DNA of 32,157 nt. Source: a virus. Positions 1-7,094 of this stretch are shown piece after piece. Below the pieces are notes generated by a model that had not been told where the DNA came from, searched no databases, and saw nothing but the letters and a program-made list of their open reading frames with translations. Made by a program: the position numbers and the translations under genes. The DNA is taken from IMG/VR virus record IMGVR_UViG_3300011115_000315, positions 1 to 32,157 of that record; one strand, written 5' to 3'. Within the stretch, counting starts at the first letter, position 1. Every line of letters begins with the position of its first letter.

Positions 1-200
1 GGTGAATTAATTAAGTTAAGTTTAAGAGTAGACAAACTACCAAAAGAAAAGTTTGTACAAGGTAAAGATGGCGAGGTTTATTACAATTTTACTATTGGAG
101 TAAATGACGAATCTAACCAATGGGGACAAAACGTAACTGCTACAGATTCACAAACAAAAGATGAACGTGAAGCTAAAAAACCAAAGTCTTATTTAGGAAA
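1..200. repeat. Left copy of 200-bp terminal redundancy
   Basis: Bases 1-200 match 31958-32157 with three substitutions (5 A/C, 15 G/T, 74 A/C; left/right). The repeat lies inside one gene, so it reads as the overlap of a circular or circularly permuted genome cut at an arbitrary point. A true direct terminal repeat is possible but less likely because it would interrupt a coding sequence. Confidence 0.95.
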
Positions 201-294
201 TGGTAATGTAGTTTGGACTGATGGTAACATTAAACTTGCTGATAAAAAAGTAGAAGTTACCGCTAAAGAAGTAGAAGCAGATTTACCATTTTAA
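1..294 (+). CDS. SSB-like single-strand DNA-binding protein (3' part; start codon at 31955)
   Basis: This is the C-terminal 97 residues of a protein of about 98 residues whose ATG lies at 31955 across the circular junction. It is small, beta-rich and polar, with no membrane segment. It ends in an acidic stretch followed by DLPF, resembling the C-terminal tip (D-x-P-F) with which bacterial SSB proteins recruit partner proteins. It follows an ERF annealing protein and precedes a RepA-like ATPase, so a role coating phage single-stranded DNA during replication or recombination fits. The OB fold is inferred, not demonstrated. Residue differences from the right-hand copy are Glu/Ala, Lys/Asn and Glu/Ala. 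Confidence 0.7.
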   Translation, partial: GELIKLSLRVDKLPKEKFVQGKDGEVYYNFTIGVNDESNQWGQNVTATDSQTKDEREAKKPKSYLGNGNVVWTDGNIKLADKKVEVTAKEVEADLPF

Positions 295-308
295 ATTAAA
301 TATATAGT

Positions 309-351
309 GCTTATCGCTGCCGGGCTTTTCTTGGTAGTATCAGGAATAAGT
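309..351 (+). other. GC-rich hairpin in the 5' leader of the ATPase gene
   Basis: A two-part hairpin can be drawn. CTTAT at 310-314 pairs with ATAAG at 346-350, and GCUGCC at 316-321 pairs with GGUAGU at 333-338 using two G-U pairs, with an 11-nt apical loop. The base composition is far more GC-rich than anything around it. There is no following T-run, so it is not a standard terminator. It may be a structured leader or a site on the DNA. Confidence 0.45.
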
Positions 352-410
352 TAAATGTGAGTTCGTCAAGCTATATTTTTTTAAAACAATTAAAACAAAG
401 AAACAATAAT

Positions 411-1253
411 ATGGATATAGAAGCACAAAGGTTATTAATGCAAATGTTTGAAGAAGATTGCTTTATTAATCCATTAGAAAAAATAGAATATCCTAAACCT
501 GCAATATCATTTGGAACTAAAACTTATGAAACAAAAGATGGTTTAAAAGAATATCCTATCCCTTTAGGAACTTATGGAAACTTTAGCTTTGTTCAAGCAC
601 CACCTAAATCAAAGAAAACATTTTTTGTTAGTTTACTATCAGCAGTATATTTAGCAGAAGATTTAGAATCGTTTTGTGGTGATTTAAAAGCAAATAGAGA
701 AAACAAACATATAATACATTTCGACACCGAACAAGGTAATTTTCACGCGCAAATGGTTTTTAAAAGACCATTAGATATGACTTCAATAAAAACTGATAAA
801 TATCATACATTAGCATTACGCCAATTATCATTTAAAGAAAGAGTAGATTTTATTGAATATTATTTATATGACAAATTAGAAGCAAAAGAAATAGGTTTAG
901 TAATTATAGACGGTATAGCGGATTTATGTTCTGATGTAAACAATATTGAAGAATCAAATACTGTAGTTCAAAAACTAATGAAATGGTCAAAAGAATTAAA
1001 TTGTCATATAGTTACTGTTATCCACTCTAACTTTGGTTCAGATAAACCTACAGGACATTTAGGTTCATTTTTAGAAAAGAAAGCAGAAACACAAATACAA
1101 TTAGAATTAAATACAGTAAACAAAGGTTTAGTAACAGTATCCTGTAAACGTTCACGTAATGCACCATTTGAAAACTTTAGTTTTAAAGTTAATAGTTTTG
1201 GATTGCCACAAGTTGAAGGTGCTTTTTACGATCCACTAAAAGATATATTTTAA
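411..1253 (+). CDS. RepA/RecA-like hexameric ATPase (AAA_25-type), probable replicative helicase or recombination ATPase
   Basis: The 280-residue product has a RecA-fold ATPase layout. A degenerate Walker A (APPKSKKT, about residues 63-70) lacks the usual glycines. An HFDTEQ motif lies at 103-108, Walker B LVIID at 163-167, a sensor-like HSN at 205-207, and a GHLGS/KAET stretch near 215-226 is typical of the plasmid RepA/AAA_25 group. It follows the SSB-like gene, fitting a helicase or ssDNA-tracking role in replication. The frame is open back to a GTG at 357, but ATG 411 is chosen because it follows the A-rich leader seen at other genes here. The next gene overlaps by one base (TAATG). Confidence 0.75.
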   Translation: MDIEAQRLLMQMFEEDCFINPLEKIEYPKPAISFGTKTYETKDGLKEYPIPLGTYGNFSFVQAPPKSKKTFFVSLLSAVYLAEDLESFCGDLKANRENKHIIHFDTEQGNFHAQMVFKRPLDMTSIKTDKYHTLALRQLSFKERVDFIEYYLYDKLEAKEIGLVIIDGIADLCSDVNNIEESNTVVQKLMKWSKELNCHIVTVIHSNFGSDKPTGHLGSFLEKKAETQIQLELNTVNKGLVTVSCKRSRNAPFENFSFKVNSFGLPQVEGAFYDPLKDIF

Positions 1254-1546
1254 TGCAAACAACAATTAAAACACACTTAGAAGAACTACAAACTTCTGCA
1301 GCAAGAATGTTGGTATTAAATTCAGATAATAAAATGTTAATAAGTTATTTTAAAGACTTGAATGAAAAGTTAATATATTTACAGCAATTAGTTAATATGG
1401 AAACAAAATATGATTGGAGCAATTTAGATACAATTATACAGGAAACACAATATCAAGATAAAGAATTAACACATATTAATATGAATTTTCAATTAAGAGA
1501 AATAACTACAGAAAAAAAAGAAGCATTTATTAATTTAAAAATTTAG
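1253..1546 (+). CDS. Hypothetical protein, 97 aa
   Basis: I do not recognise this protein. It is 97 residues, soluble, rich in Leu, Gln and Lys, and probably helical. The ATG overlaps the stop of the ATPase gene (TAATG), so the two are probably translationally coupled and this may be an accessory of the ATPase. No catalytic motif is visible. Confidence 0.7.
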   Translation: MQTTIKTHLEELQTSAARMLVLNSDNKMLISYFKDLNEKLIYLQQLVNMETKYDWSNLDTIIQETQYQDKELTHINMNFQLREITTEKKEAFINLKI

Positions 1547-1548
1547 TT

Positions 1549-1773
1549 ATGGAATTATTTACAGTAGCATTAATAGTTATTTTAGCATTAGTATTTTTAG
1601 GAACAAGTTTCTTTGAATGTGATGTTATTATAACACCTATTAAAGGAATTATGTTTGGTGCTTTATATAATGATGATGTATATGATATTGAAACAGATCA
1701 CACAATACAAATAGTAATATTATTTATATCATTTAACTTTTTATGGACAACTTCAAATGGCTTGAACAAGTAG
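1549..1773 (+). CDS. Small membrane protein, 74 aa
   Basis: A strong hydrophobic segment at residues 3-22 and a second at about 52-66 suggest a two-pass inner-membrane protein. The intervening loop contains a short acidic patch (YNDDVYDIETD). It starts two bases after the upstream stop, and its last 31 bases overlap the start of the sigma-like gene. Function unknown. Confidence 0.6.
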   Translation: MELFTVALIVILALVFLGTSFFECDVIITPIKGIMFGALYNDDVYDIETDHTIQIVILFISFNFLWTTSNGLNK

Positions 1774-2285
1774 CAAAACACCACAAAGAATGGATTAAAA
1801 CAATCCAAAGTCTTGGTGAGTATGATTATGCTGAAGATATAGTGCAGGAATCTTATATTGCTTTAATGAAGTATGCAAACGCAGAAAAGTTAATAGATGA
1901 TAAAGGAAATGTACGCAAAGGTTATATGTTCTTTACATTACGTTCTTTATATTACCAATATTACAATAAAAAGAAAACTATTAATAAAGTACCTTTTGAT
2001 GGATGTTGGGAATTATTTGATGATTCAAACATAGAAGAACACAATGCATACAATGATATTTGTTTAATGATTGATGAAGAAATAGATAATTGGCATTGGT
2101 ATGATAAAAAGCTATTTAAATTATATCGTGATACAGATATGTCTATGCGAGATATTGCATCAGAAACAAACATTAGTTTAATATCTATATTTCACTCGAT
2201 TAAAAATTATAAAGAAATACTAAAAAATAAATTTCAAAAAGATTATCAAGATTATATTACAAACGATTACAATAACATTTATTAA
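1743..2285 (+). CDS. Sigma-70-like RNA polymerase sigma factor
   Basis: The 180-residue product has an ECF-like two-domain layout. Residues 26-45 (EYDYAEDIVQESYIALMKYA) match the sigma region 2 helix, where an acidic D-I-V-Q-E core is typical. Residues 118-160 contain a region-4 helix-turn-helix around SMRDIASETNISLISIFHSI. A sigma factor of this kind would bind host core RNA polymerase and redirect it to phage promoters. It could instead be a sigma-like regulator that no longer initiates alone, as in some phage late regulators. Its position early in the map fits control of later operons. The start overlaps the upstream membrane gene. Confidence 0.75.
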   Translation: MDNFKWLEQVAKHHKEWIKTIQSLGEYDYAEDIVQESYIALMKYANAEKLIDDKGNVRKGYMFFTLRSLYYQYYNKKKTINKVPFDGCWELFDDSNIEEHNAYNDICLMIDEEIDNWHWYDKKLFKLYRDTDMSMRDIASETNISLISIFHSIKNYKEILKNKFQKDYQDYITNDYNNIY

Positions 2286-2300
2286 TTAAAATTTAAAATT

Positions 2301-2672
2301 ATGGCTAAAAAGCAAGCACAAGGTTTAGGTGATACTGTAGAACAAATCACTGAAGCAACAGGAATTAAAAAAGCAGTTGAAATGTTTTCAAAAGCAACAG
2401 GTATTGATTGTGGATGTGATGAACGTAAAGCAAAGTTAAATCAATTATTTTCTTATAACAGAAACGTAAACTGTTTAACAGAAAAAGATTATAATGCTTT
2501 AACAGATTTAATTGCGCCAAGTAAAAACACATTAACACCTGAAGAACAAAAAGTAATAAGTGATATATACTACAATGTATTTAATTATCGTTTAGAATTA
2601 AGTTCTTGTGGTTCTTGTTGGGCAGGTAAGGTTCAGGAATTAAGAAAAGTTTATAACGAATATGAAAAATAA
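2301..2672 (+). CDS. Conserved phage protein with CGC and CGSC cysteine motifs, 123 aa
   Basis: The N-terminus carries GDTVEQITEATGIKKAVEMF, followed by a CGCDERKAKLN motif near residue 38 and a C-terminal CGSCWAGKVQELRKVY motif. The two cysteine clusters could bind a metal or form a pair in the fold. I recall proteins of this layout in Bacteroidota phages but no established function. It has an A-rich leader and overlaps the next gene by 11 bases. Confidence 0.7.
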   Translation: MAKKQAQGLGDTVEQITEATGIKKAVEMFSKATGIDCGCDERKAKLNQLFSYNRNVNCLTEKDYNALTDLIAPSKNTLTPEEQKVISDIYYNVFNYRLELSSCGSCWAGKVQELRKVYNEYEK

Positions 2673-3021
2673 AAACGTTATACAACAAGAATATTTAAAA
2701 TCAGTTTTATTAAGTCAACTATTATTAGAGGCAAATGAAAATTTATTTTTTACAATTCAATATAAGCAACAAATTAAACATAAAATAAATAGTTTAAATA
2801 AAGACTTAGAAGATACTGTAAGAAACGAATATAAAATAATCTATAATACAGATCCAGAAACAACTACTAATATTCTAAATAGTATTGAATCAATTATAAA
2901 AAAACTACAAACAAGCTCTATAGATGAGTTAGTATTTATTAATGCTATAATTGATAAGTATAAAGAAAATAAAGAATGGTTTACTGAGTATTGTGAAACT
3001 GAATTTTTAAGAATAGATTAA
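2662..3021 (+). CDS. Hypothetical protein, 119 aa
   Basis: The product is a soluble, Lys/Asn/Glu-rich, probably helical protein with no recognisable motif. Its ATG lies inside the end of the preceding gene and its stop overlaps the next ATG (TAATG), which supports expression as part of the early operon. Confidence 0.65.
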   Translation: MKNKNVIQQEYLKSVLLSQLLLEANENLFFTIQYKQQIKHKINSLNKDLEDTVRNEYKIIYNTDPETTTNILNSIESIIKKLQTSSIDELVFINAIIDKYKENKEWFTEYCETEFLRID

Positions 3022-3284
3022 TGGCTAAAAAATATGAAGCGACATATAAACCTACTGAGAAAGAAATTCAAAGTATGTATGTTTGTAACAAAAATGATTT
3101 AGCTTATGTAATTCAACCTATTCAATATACTAAAAAATTTAAGGTAGTTAAATTTCAAATATCAAATAGGTTAGAAGTGCATAACTATAAAGAAAATAAT
3201 ATTGATGTTGAATTTACAGAATACGATGCACTAAAAAAAACAATGGAACTTTATACACAACACGCTAAAAGATTTAACAAATGA
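3021..3284 (+). CDS. Hypothetical protein, 87 aa
   Basis: This small basic protein starts MAKKYEATYKPTEKEI and has alternating beta-like segments in the middle. No domain is recognised. One-base overlap with the gene before and four-base ATGA overlap with the gene after indicate translational coupling. Confidence 0.65.
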   Translation: MAKKYEATYKPTEKEIQSMYVCNKNDLAYVIQPIQYTKKFKVVKFQISNRLEVHNYKENNIDVEFTEYDALKKTMELYTQHAKRFNK

Positions 3285-3526
3285 AAAATAAAGAAATAAA
3301 ATTTCCTGATAGATGGGATTATAAAGAACCATTAAAAGATACAATAGTAGAATCAGTTATAGAACAATTTAAACAACGTTCAGAAGCAGGAATAAATAAA
3401 TATGGTGTTACACTTGACAGAGAAGATTTAAACGCTTTAGAATGGCTACAACACCTGCAGGAAGAATTAATGGATGCAACGCTTTACGTTCAGAAACTAA
3501 AAGAAAAATTAAATGACAAATTCTAA
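3281..3526 (+). CDS. Small all-alpha protein resembling MazG-like phage proteins
   Basis: The 81-residue product contains KYGVTLDREDLNALEWLQHLQEELMDATLYV (residues 40-70; key elements KYG, LDR, LEWLQHxQEExMD). This pattern is common in small phage proteins related to the all-alpha NTP pyrophosphatase fold, where the EELMD acids would bind metal. A role trimming the nucleotide pool is possible but unproven. It overlaps its neighbours on both sides (ATGA upstream, 14 bases downstream). Confidence 0.6.
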   Translation: MKNKEIKFPDRWDYKEPLKDTIVESVIEQFKQRSEAGINKYGVTLDREDLNALEWLQHLQEELMDATLYVQKLKEKLNDKF

Positions 3527-3638
3527 ATACTTTAAACCAATTACACGTATAAAAAAAGTAATGGATTTCTATTACAATAGAGGTATAAATTCAGAAAGAG
3601 TAAATGAATTATATAGAAAAATTATTAATCAAAAATAA
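3513..3638 (+). CDS. Small hypothetical protein, 41 aa
   Basis: A 41-residue basic protein (MTNSKYFKPITRIKKVMDFY at its N-terminus) begins inside the end of the MazG-like gene and fills the gap before the next small gene. The tight overlap and open frame favour a real gene. No family is recognised. Confidence 0.55.
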   Translation: MTNSKYFKPITRIKKVMDFYYNRGINSERVNELYRKIINQK

Positions 3639-3643
3639 AAATT

Positions 3644-3787
3644 ATGCCAATACCACAACCAAATCAAGGTGAACACGAAAAAGAATTTGTACAACGATGT
3701 ATGATAGATGAAAAGATGAAAACAGAATATCCTGATGTAGACCAAAGATACACAGTTTGTAGAAGTCAAATTAAGAGTAGTAAATAG
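3644..3787 (+). CDS. Small conserved phage protein, 47 aa (MPIPQPNQGE type)
   Basis: The N-terminus MPIPQPNQGEHEKEFVQRCM and the ...EYPDVDQRYTVCRSQ ending resemble a short protein found in many tailed phages, often near head or packaging genes. Two cysteines are present. The function is not established. Its stop codon sits in the loop of the terminator at 3773-3801, so the gene is the last of the first operon. Confidence 0.65.
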   Translation: MPIPQPNQGEHEKEFVQRCMIDEKMKTEYPDVDQRYTVCRSQIKSSK

Positions 3788-3802
3788 CTACTCTTTTTTT
3801 TA
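3773..3802 (+). terminator. Rho-independent terminator ending the early operon
   Basis: A perfect 8-bp stem (AAGAGTAG at 3773-3780 with CTACTCTT at 3788-3795) with a 7-nt loop is followed by a run of T. The stop codon TAG of the preceding gene lies in the loop. Confidence 0.9.
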
Positions 3803-3853
3803 TGTTAAATTTTTGTTAAAATGTATTTTATATTAATAACTTGTTTATATTTG
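3803..3853 (+). promoter_or_regulatory. Promoter with paired TGTTAAA boxes and TATATTTG
   Basis: TGTTAAA occurs at 3803-3809 and again at 3814-3820, 11 bp apart start to start. The -7 element TATATTTG is at 3846-3853, 32 bp from the second box. It sits directly after a terminator and before an A-rich leader, as expected for a new transcription unit. Confidence 0.8.
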
Positions 3854-3885
3854 CATATATAATTAAACAACTAAAAACAAAAACA

Positions 3886-4098
3886 ATGACTACAACATTT
3901 ACAAAATTCAGATTAATAAATCAAAAACCTAATGGTTATAATGGTTTATATAAAAAATTATTTGCTATTTTAGATAAAGATTCATTATTTGTAGAATGTG
4001 CAGAAGAAGATTCTTATTTTGAAGGTAACGATATGATTATTACTACAACTTGGGGTACATATGAAAAACTACCTAAAGGAATTGAAATTTTAAACTAA
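3886..4098 (+). CDS. Hypothetical protein, 70 aa
   Basis: First gene after the promoter at 3846. ATG 3886 is preferred over the upstream TTG 3841, because that TTG overlaps the -7 box and ATG 3886 follows an A-rich leader. The protein is small and mixed alpha/beta, with a Trp-Gly-Thr-Tyr motif near the C-terminus. No family recognised. Confidence 0.6.
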   Translation: MTTTFTKFRLINQKPNGYNGLYKKLFAILDKDSLFVECAEEDSYFEGNDMIITTTWGTYEKLPKGIEILN

Positions 4099-4109
4099 AA
4101 ACAAAAATT

Positions 4110-4328
4110 ATGAAAAAAAATGCAGTACAATTTATTAAAGATTTTGGTTTAGATGATGATTGGAAAGATTTAACAATGGGTGATTTAATTAATTCAGATA
4201 TTCCTGATTTAATAATTACAGATTTAGAAATGGCTATTAAATTAGTTAGAGCATCAGGTAAAAGCAATATTCAATTACGCCAAGATGATAAAATAAATGG
4301 CGGAACATTTGAATGGGATAATTTTTAA
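4110..4328 (+). CDS. Hypothetical protein, 72 aa
   Basis: This small acidic protein has LGLDDDW-like and LINSDIPDLIITDLEMAI segments and a C-terminal FEWDNF. No catalytic signature is recognised. It has an A-rich leader and a short spacer from the gene before. Confidence 0.6.
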   Translation: MKKNAVQFIKDFGLDDDWKDLTMGDLINSDIPDLIITDLEMAIKLVRASGKSNIQLRQDDKINGGTFEWDNF

Positions 4329-4339
4329 AAACAAACATT

Positions 4340-4543
4340 ATGACAAAAAAAGAAATTATTGAAAAATTAGAAAACCTAACTTGGTTAATGGCAGAAGTAG
4401 AAAATACATTTGTTAAACATCAATTAGAAGAAATTACAGAAGCATTAAGAACTGAATTTAATTATTCAGATCAATATGAAGAACAAGTTAAAAAAGTATT
4501 AAACTACGACGAGACAATGAATAATTTAAATAATCTATTTTAA
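4340..4543 (+). CDS. Hypothetical helical protein, 67 aa
   Basis: The sequence is Glu/Lys/Leu-rich and predicted helical throughout (for example EIIEKLENLTWLMAEVENTF). It may oligomerise. It lies one base upstream of the next gene, which is the same length and also helical. Confidence 0.6.
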   Translation: MTKKEIIEKLENLTWLMAEVENTFVKHQLEEITEALRTEFNYSDQYEEQVKKVLNYDETMNNLNNLF

Positions 4544-4544
4544 T

Positions 4545-4748
4545 ATGAATGAAGCGGCGTTAATTAAGATACAATCTAAAATAATAGGTTTAGATAGAGA
4601 ATTAAAACAATATGTAGATGAATTAATGACAGGTCAAACTGATTTAAATGATGACCAATTAACATCAATGATTAATAGTACTACAAGAGAAATGGCGTTA
4701 TATGATTATATTTTAAAACTAATATTAAAAGATACTAATACAAATTAA
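4545..4748 (+). CDS. Hypothetical helical protein, 67 aa
   Basis: A small helical protein with no recognised family. One base separates it from the gene before and one base from the nuclease gene after, so it belongs to the same operon. Confidence 0.6.
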   Translation: MNEAALIKIQSKIIGLDRELKQYVDELMTGQTDLNDDQLTSMINSTTREMALYDYILKLILKDTNTN

Positions 4749-4749
4749 T

Positions 4750-5463
4750 ATGATACTACTATTTGATGCTGACAGTTTAATATATTCAAGTTGTTGTAAA
4801 AGAAAAGAACACGAAGAAGATGATAGATTTTATACTGATATAGCTTTAACAGTACACAAGTTTGATGAAGGATTTATGAGTATAATAAATCATTTAGAAG
4901 ATATATATGAAATACAACAAGTTCTTGTGTTTTCAAGTTCTAAAGGTAATTTTAGAAAATATATATCACCAAAGTACAAAGCTAATAGAGTTAGTAGTGA
5001 ATTACCACCATTATTAAACGAAATGCATCAATTTGTAAAAGACAATTATGATTCAATAATAGGTTATGGAGTAGAGACTGATGATATGGTTGCAAGGTAT
5101 TGGTATAATCTATCTAAAGAACATGGTAGAGATAACGTAATGATAATATCAATAGACAAAGACTACAAGCAATTTCCTGCTTTAATATATAACTATCATG
5201 CTAAGCATAAATGTATTTATGATATATCAGAATCAGAAGCAATGTATAATTTTTATGAGCAAATGATTATAGGTGATGGAGCAGATAATGTACAATATTG
5301 TAAAGGTTATGGAAAGAAATATGCTGAAAAATTATTTAAAGATTGTGATTCACATTATAAATATACAAAAAGAGTTTATGAATTATTTAAACAAATACAC
5401 AAAGGAAAAGCAAAACAACGTTATATTGAATGCTATAATTTGTTAAAATTAAGAACTAATTAA
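4750..5463 (+). CDS. 5'-3' exonuclease / flap nuclease (FEN, T4 RNase H-like)
   Basis: The 237-residue product starts with LLFDADSLIY (acidic residues 6 and 8). It contains a helical-arch type segment KYKANR (75-80), ETDDM (109-113), SIDKDYKQFP (134-143) and GDGADNV (175-181), the ordered acidic clusters of the FEN/PIN-like phage 5' nuclease family. T4 RNase H removes RNA primers and flaps, and here the enzyme would process lagging-strand fragments. Its length is somewhat shorter than T4 RNase H. The last 17 bases overlap a candidate upstream promoter box for the following gene. Confidence 0.8.
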   Translation: MILLFDADSLIYSSCCKRKEHEEDDRFYTDIALTVHKFDEGFMSIINHLEDIYEIQQVLVFSSSKGNFRKYISPKYKANRVSSELPPLLNEMHQFVKDNYDSIIGYGVETDDMVARYWYNLSKEHGRDNVMIISIDKDYKQFPALIYNYHAKHKCIYDISESEAMYNFYEQMIIGDGADNVQYCKGYGKKYAEKLFKDCDSHYKYTKRVYELFKQIHKGKAKQRYIECYNLLKLRTN

Positions 5464-5481
5464 AAAAAATTTATATATTTA
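5441..5481 (+). promoter_or_regulatory. Candidate internal promoter (TGTTAAA ... TATATTTA)
   Basis: TGTTAAA at 5441-5447, inside the end of the nuclease gene, lies 33 bp before TATATTTA at 5474-5481. The first box of the pair is poor (TGCTATA at 5431), and the -7 element has A for the last G. It precedes a long A-rich leader to the ATG at 5510. Confidence 0.5.
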
Positions 5482-5509
5482 CATTTTATTAACTAAAACA
5501 AACAAAACA

Positions 5510-5770
5510 ATGAACATTTTAGAAGAAGCAAACAAAATTATTAATTTACGTTCTGAAGAAAAAGAAAGAATGTATGGACCATTTGAAGAAGGTATGGAAC
5601 GCGCTGCTATGATTGCATCAGGTTGCACAGGTAAACAATTAACTGCACAAGATATATATATGTGTCTTGTAGCTTTAAAGTTGTCAAGACAATCTTATAA
5701 TCATAAAGAAGATAATCTACTTGATGCTGTTGCTTATTTAGGTAGTTTAAACGATTACAATAGTAAGTAG
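5510..5770 (+). CDS. DUF6378-like phage protein (possible nucleotide-pool enzyme)
   Basis: The 86-residue product has RMYGPFEEG, a helix with MERAAMIASG, then IYMCLVALKLSRQSYNHKEDNLLDAVAYL. The ALKLSR...DNLLDAVAYL ending is the mark of small phage proteins grouped as DUF6378, which look like reduced all-alpha proteins. No reaction is established. It directly precedes the glycosyltransferase-like gene by one base, so a link to modified-nucleotide metabolism is possible. Confidence 0.6.
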   Translation: MNILEEANKIINLRSEEKERMYGPFEEGMERAAMIASGCTGKQLTAQDIYMCLVALKLSRQSYNHKEDNLLDAVAYLGSLNDYNSK

Positions 5771-5771
5771 T

Positions 5772-7094
5772 ATGAAAATTAATGTTGGAATTTTAATTTT
5801 TGGTGACCCTACAAGACGAGGTACTATTAATTCTGAAGTTAAATTCTTAAATAGTTTATATGAATATAACAACCAAGATTGTGATTTTTATATTATAACA
5901 GTTAATAGTAATTTTACTAAAAGAATTATAGAAAATAATAAAACTATATATAATTTTAAACATGATATAATAGAGGTGTTTAGTGAAAAGGATTTATACA
6001 AGATTAATAATATATCTTGTATAATTACTTATCCTAACCATAGTTCCTTTTATGCTGGTGTTTTAAATGATAATAACGTTTTAATGTATAAAATAATATC
6101 TTATTTAAATAACGAATTAAACAGTAAAGCTTTTATTCGTGTTAATGATTCAGAATTAAAAATAAGAGATTACAGAAGCATTTGTAAATTAAGATTAGAA
6201 CACAATCTCAGCAATAAAGAAAACAATGAAACTGTATTTATTAAAGATAAAAACAATTTAATAAAAGCTAATGATTTAATTTCTACTAAACCTTGGGATT
6301 ATTCTAAAATATTTTGGATAGCTAATGGTTCAAAAGAACATTACGATTGGGTTTCAGAAACTTTATATGATAGAGAAACTAAAATGTATAGAGTTGATAG
6401 CAAAGAACAAATAAATAAAAATACAATATATTTGTCGGATGACTTGTTGTTTTTAGTTAGAAAGAATTACGAAAGATTCAATCAAAAATATAGCAATAGT
6501 TTAAATCAAGAAAAAAAATTATGTTACATTGGTTTCTTTGATACTGTAAACAAGAAAAGAGCTAAGGCATTTGAAACTTTATTTAGTAATAACACATGTG
6601 AAATTCCAATTAAAATATTTGGAAAAGGAACAGAGATAATAGAAACATTAAAAGATAAAGAAAACATAGAAATAATAGAAGGATTTATTGAAGGTGATTC
6701 AGAAAAATACTTTGATTTTTTAAATAAACATTTAGCTTATGTTTTTATAGGAAAAGGAAATAATAAGTCTAGATACATTGGTAAAACTTTATATGATTCA
6801 GTTGTAGCAAAAACACCTGTTATAGTTTATAAAAAATGTGATACTGAAATGATATGTTTTAAAAATAAAGATTATTATTTTGAAAACGAACAAGAATTAA
6901 AAATTATTTATGATAAACTTTTAGATGATAATATTAGAAATAATTGGATTGAACAACAAAAACAAGAAATATTTAATAATTTAAAACAATGTGACTTTAA
7001 ATTTAAAGACCAATTAGTAAGTTTAAATGAACCTGTAAAAGAAATATATAAAAAAGATGATGAAATTAGTAAAAGACAACTATTATTATTTTAA
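5772..7094 (+). CDS. GT-B-like glycosyltransferase, candidate DNA-modifying enzyme
   Basis: The 440-residue protein has two lobes. The N-terminal half begins with a beta strand (VGILIFGDPTRRGTINSEVKFLNSL). The C-terminal half starts near KKLCYIGFFDT (249-257) and contains IKIFGKGTE (280-288), IIEGFIEG (301-308) and KTLYDSVVAKTPVIVYKKCD (338-357). That last element resembles the nucleotide-sugar binding end of GT-B enzymes. It lies close to a TS/dCMP hydroxymethylase homologue, which suggests glucosylation of a modified base, as T4 alpha- and beta-glucosyltransferases do. The sugar and acceptor are unknown, and modification of a surface glycan remains an alternative. Confidence 0.55.
   Translation: MKINVGILIFGDPTRRGTINSEVKFLNSLYEYNNQDCDFYIITVNSNFTKRIIENNKTIYNFKHDIIEVFSEKDLYKINNISCIITYPNHSSFYAGVLNDNNVLMYKIISYLNNELNSKAFIRVNDSELKIRDYRSICKLRLEHNLSNKENNETVFIKDKNNLIKANDLISTKPWDYSKIFWIANGSKEHYDWVSETLYDRETKMYRVDSKEQINKNTIYLSDDLLFLVRKNYERFNQKYSNSLNQEKKLCYIGFFDTVNKKRAKAFETLFSNNTCEIPIKIFGKGTEIIETLKDKENIEIIEGFIEGDSEKYFDFLNKHLAYVFIGKGNNKSRYIGKTLYDSVVAKTPVIVYKKCDTEMICFKNKDYYFENEQELKIIYDKLLDDNIRNNWIEQQKQEIFNNLKQCDFKFKDQLVSLNEPVKEIYKKDDEISKRQLLLF

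Noticed and set aside
1-200. Genuine direct terminal repeat of the virion DNA
   Set aside because: It falls inside a gene and has three mismatches, so an arbitrary cut of a circular or permuted assembly is simpler.
292-354. Stop-codon readthrough of the SSB-like gene into a hydrophobic tail (VLIAAGLFLVV)
   Set aside because: It would mask the DLPF tip, the codons are unlike phage usage, and the same bases form a hairpin. It is a coincidence unless conserved in relatives.
306-385. tRNA-like arrangement in the GC-rich leader (TTGGTAG and GAGTTCGTC resemble D- and T-arms)
   Set aside because: No acceptor stem can be formed and no anticodon arm fits, so it is treated only as a hairpin.
357-410. 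GTG 357 as start of the RepA-like ATPase
   Set aside because: The extra 18 residues are low complexity, and ATG 411 has the A-rich leader typical for this genome.
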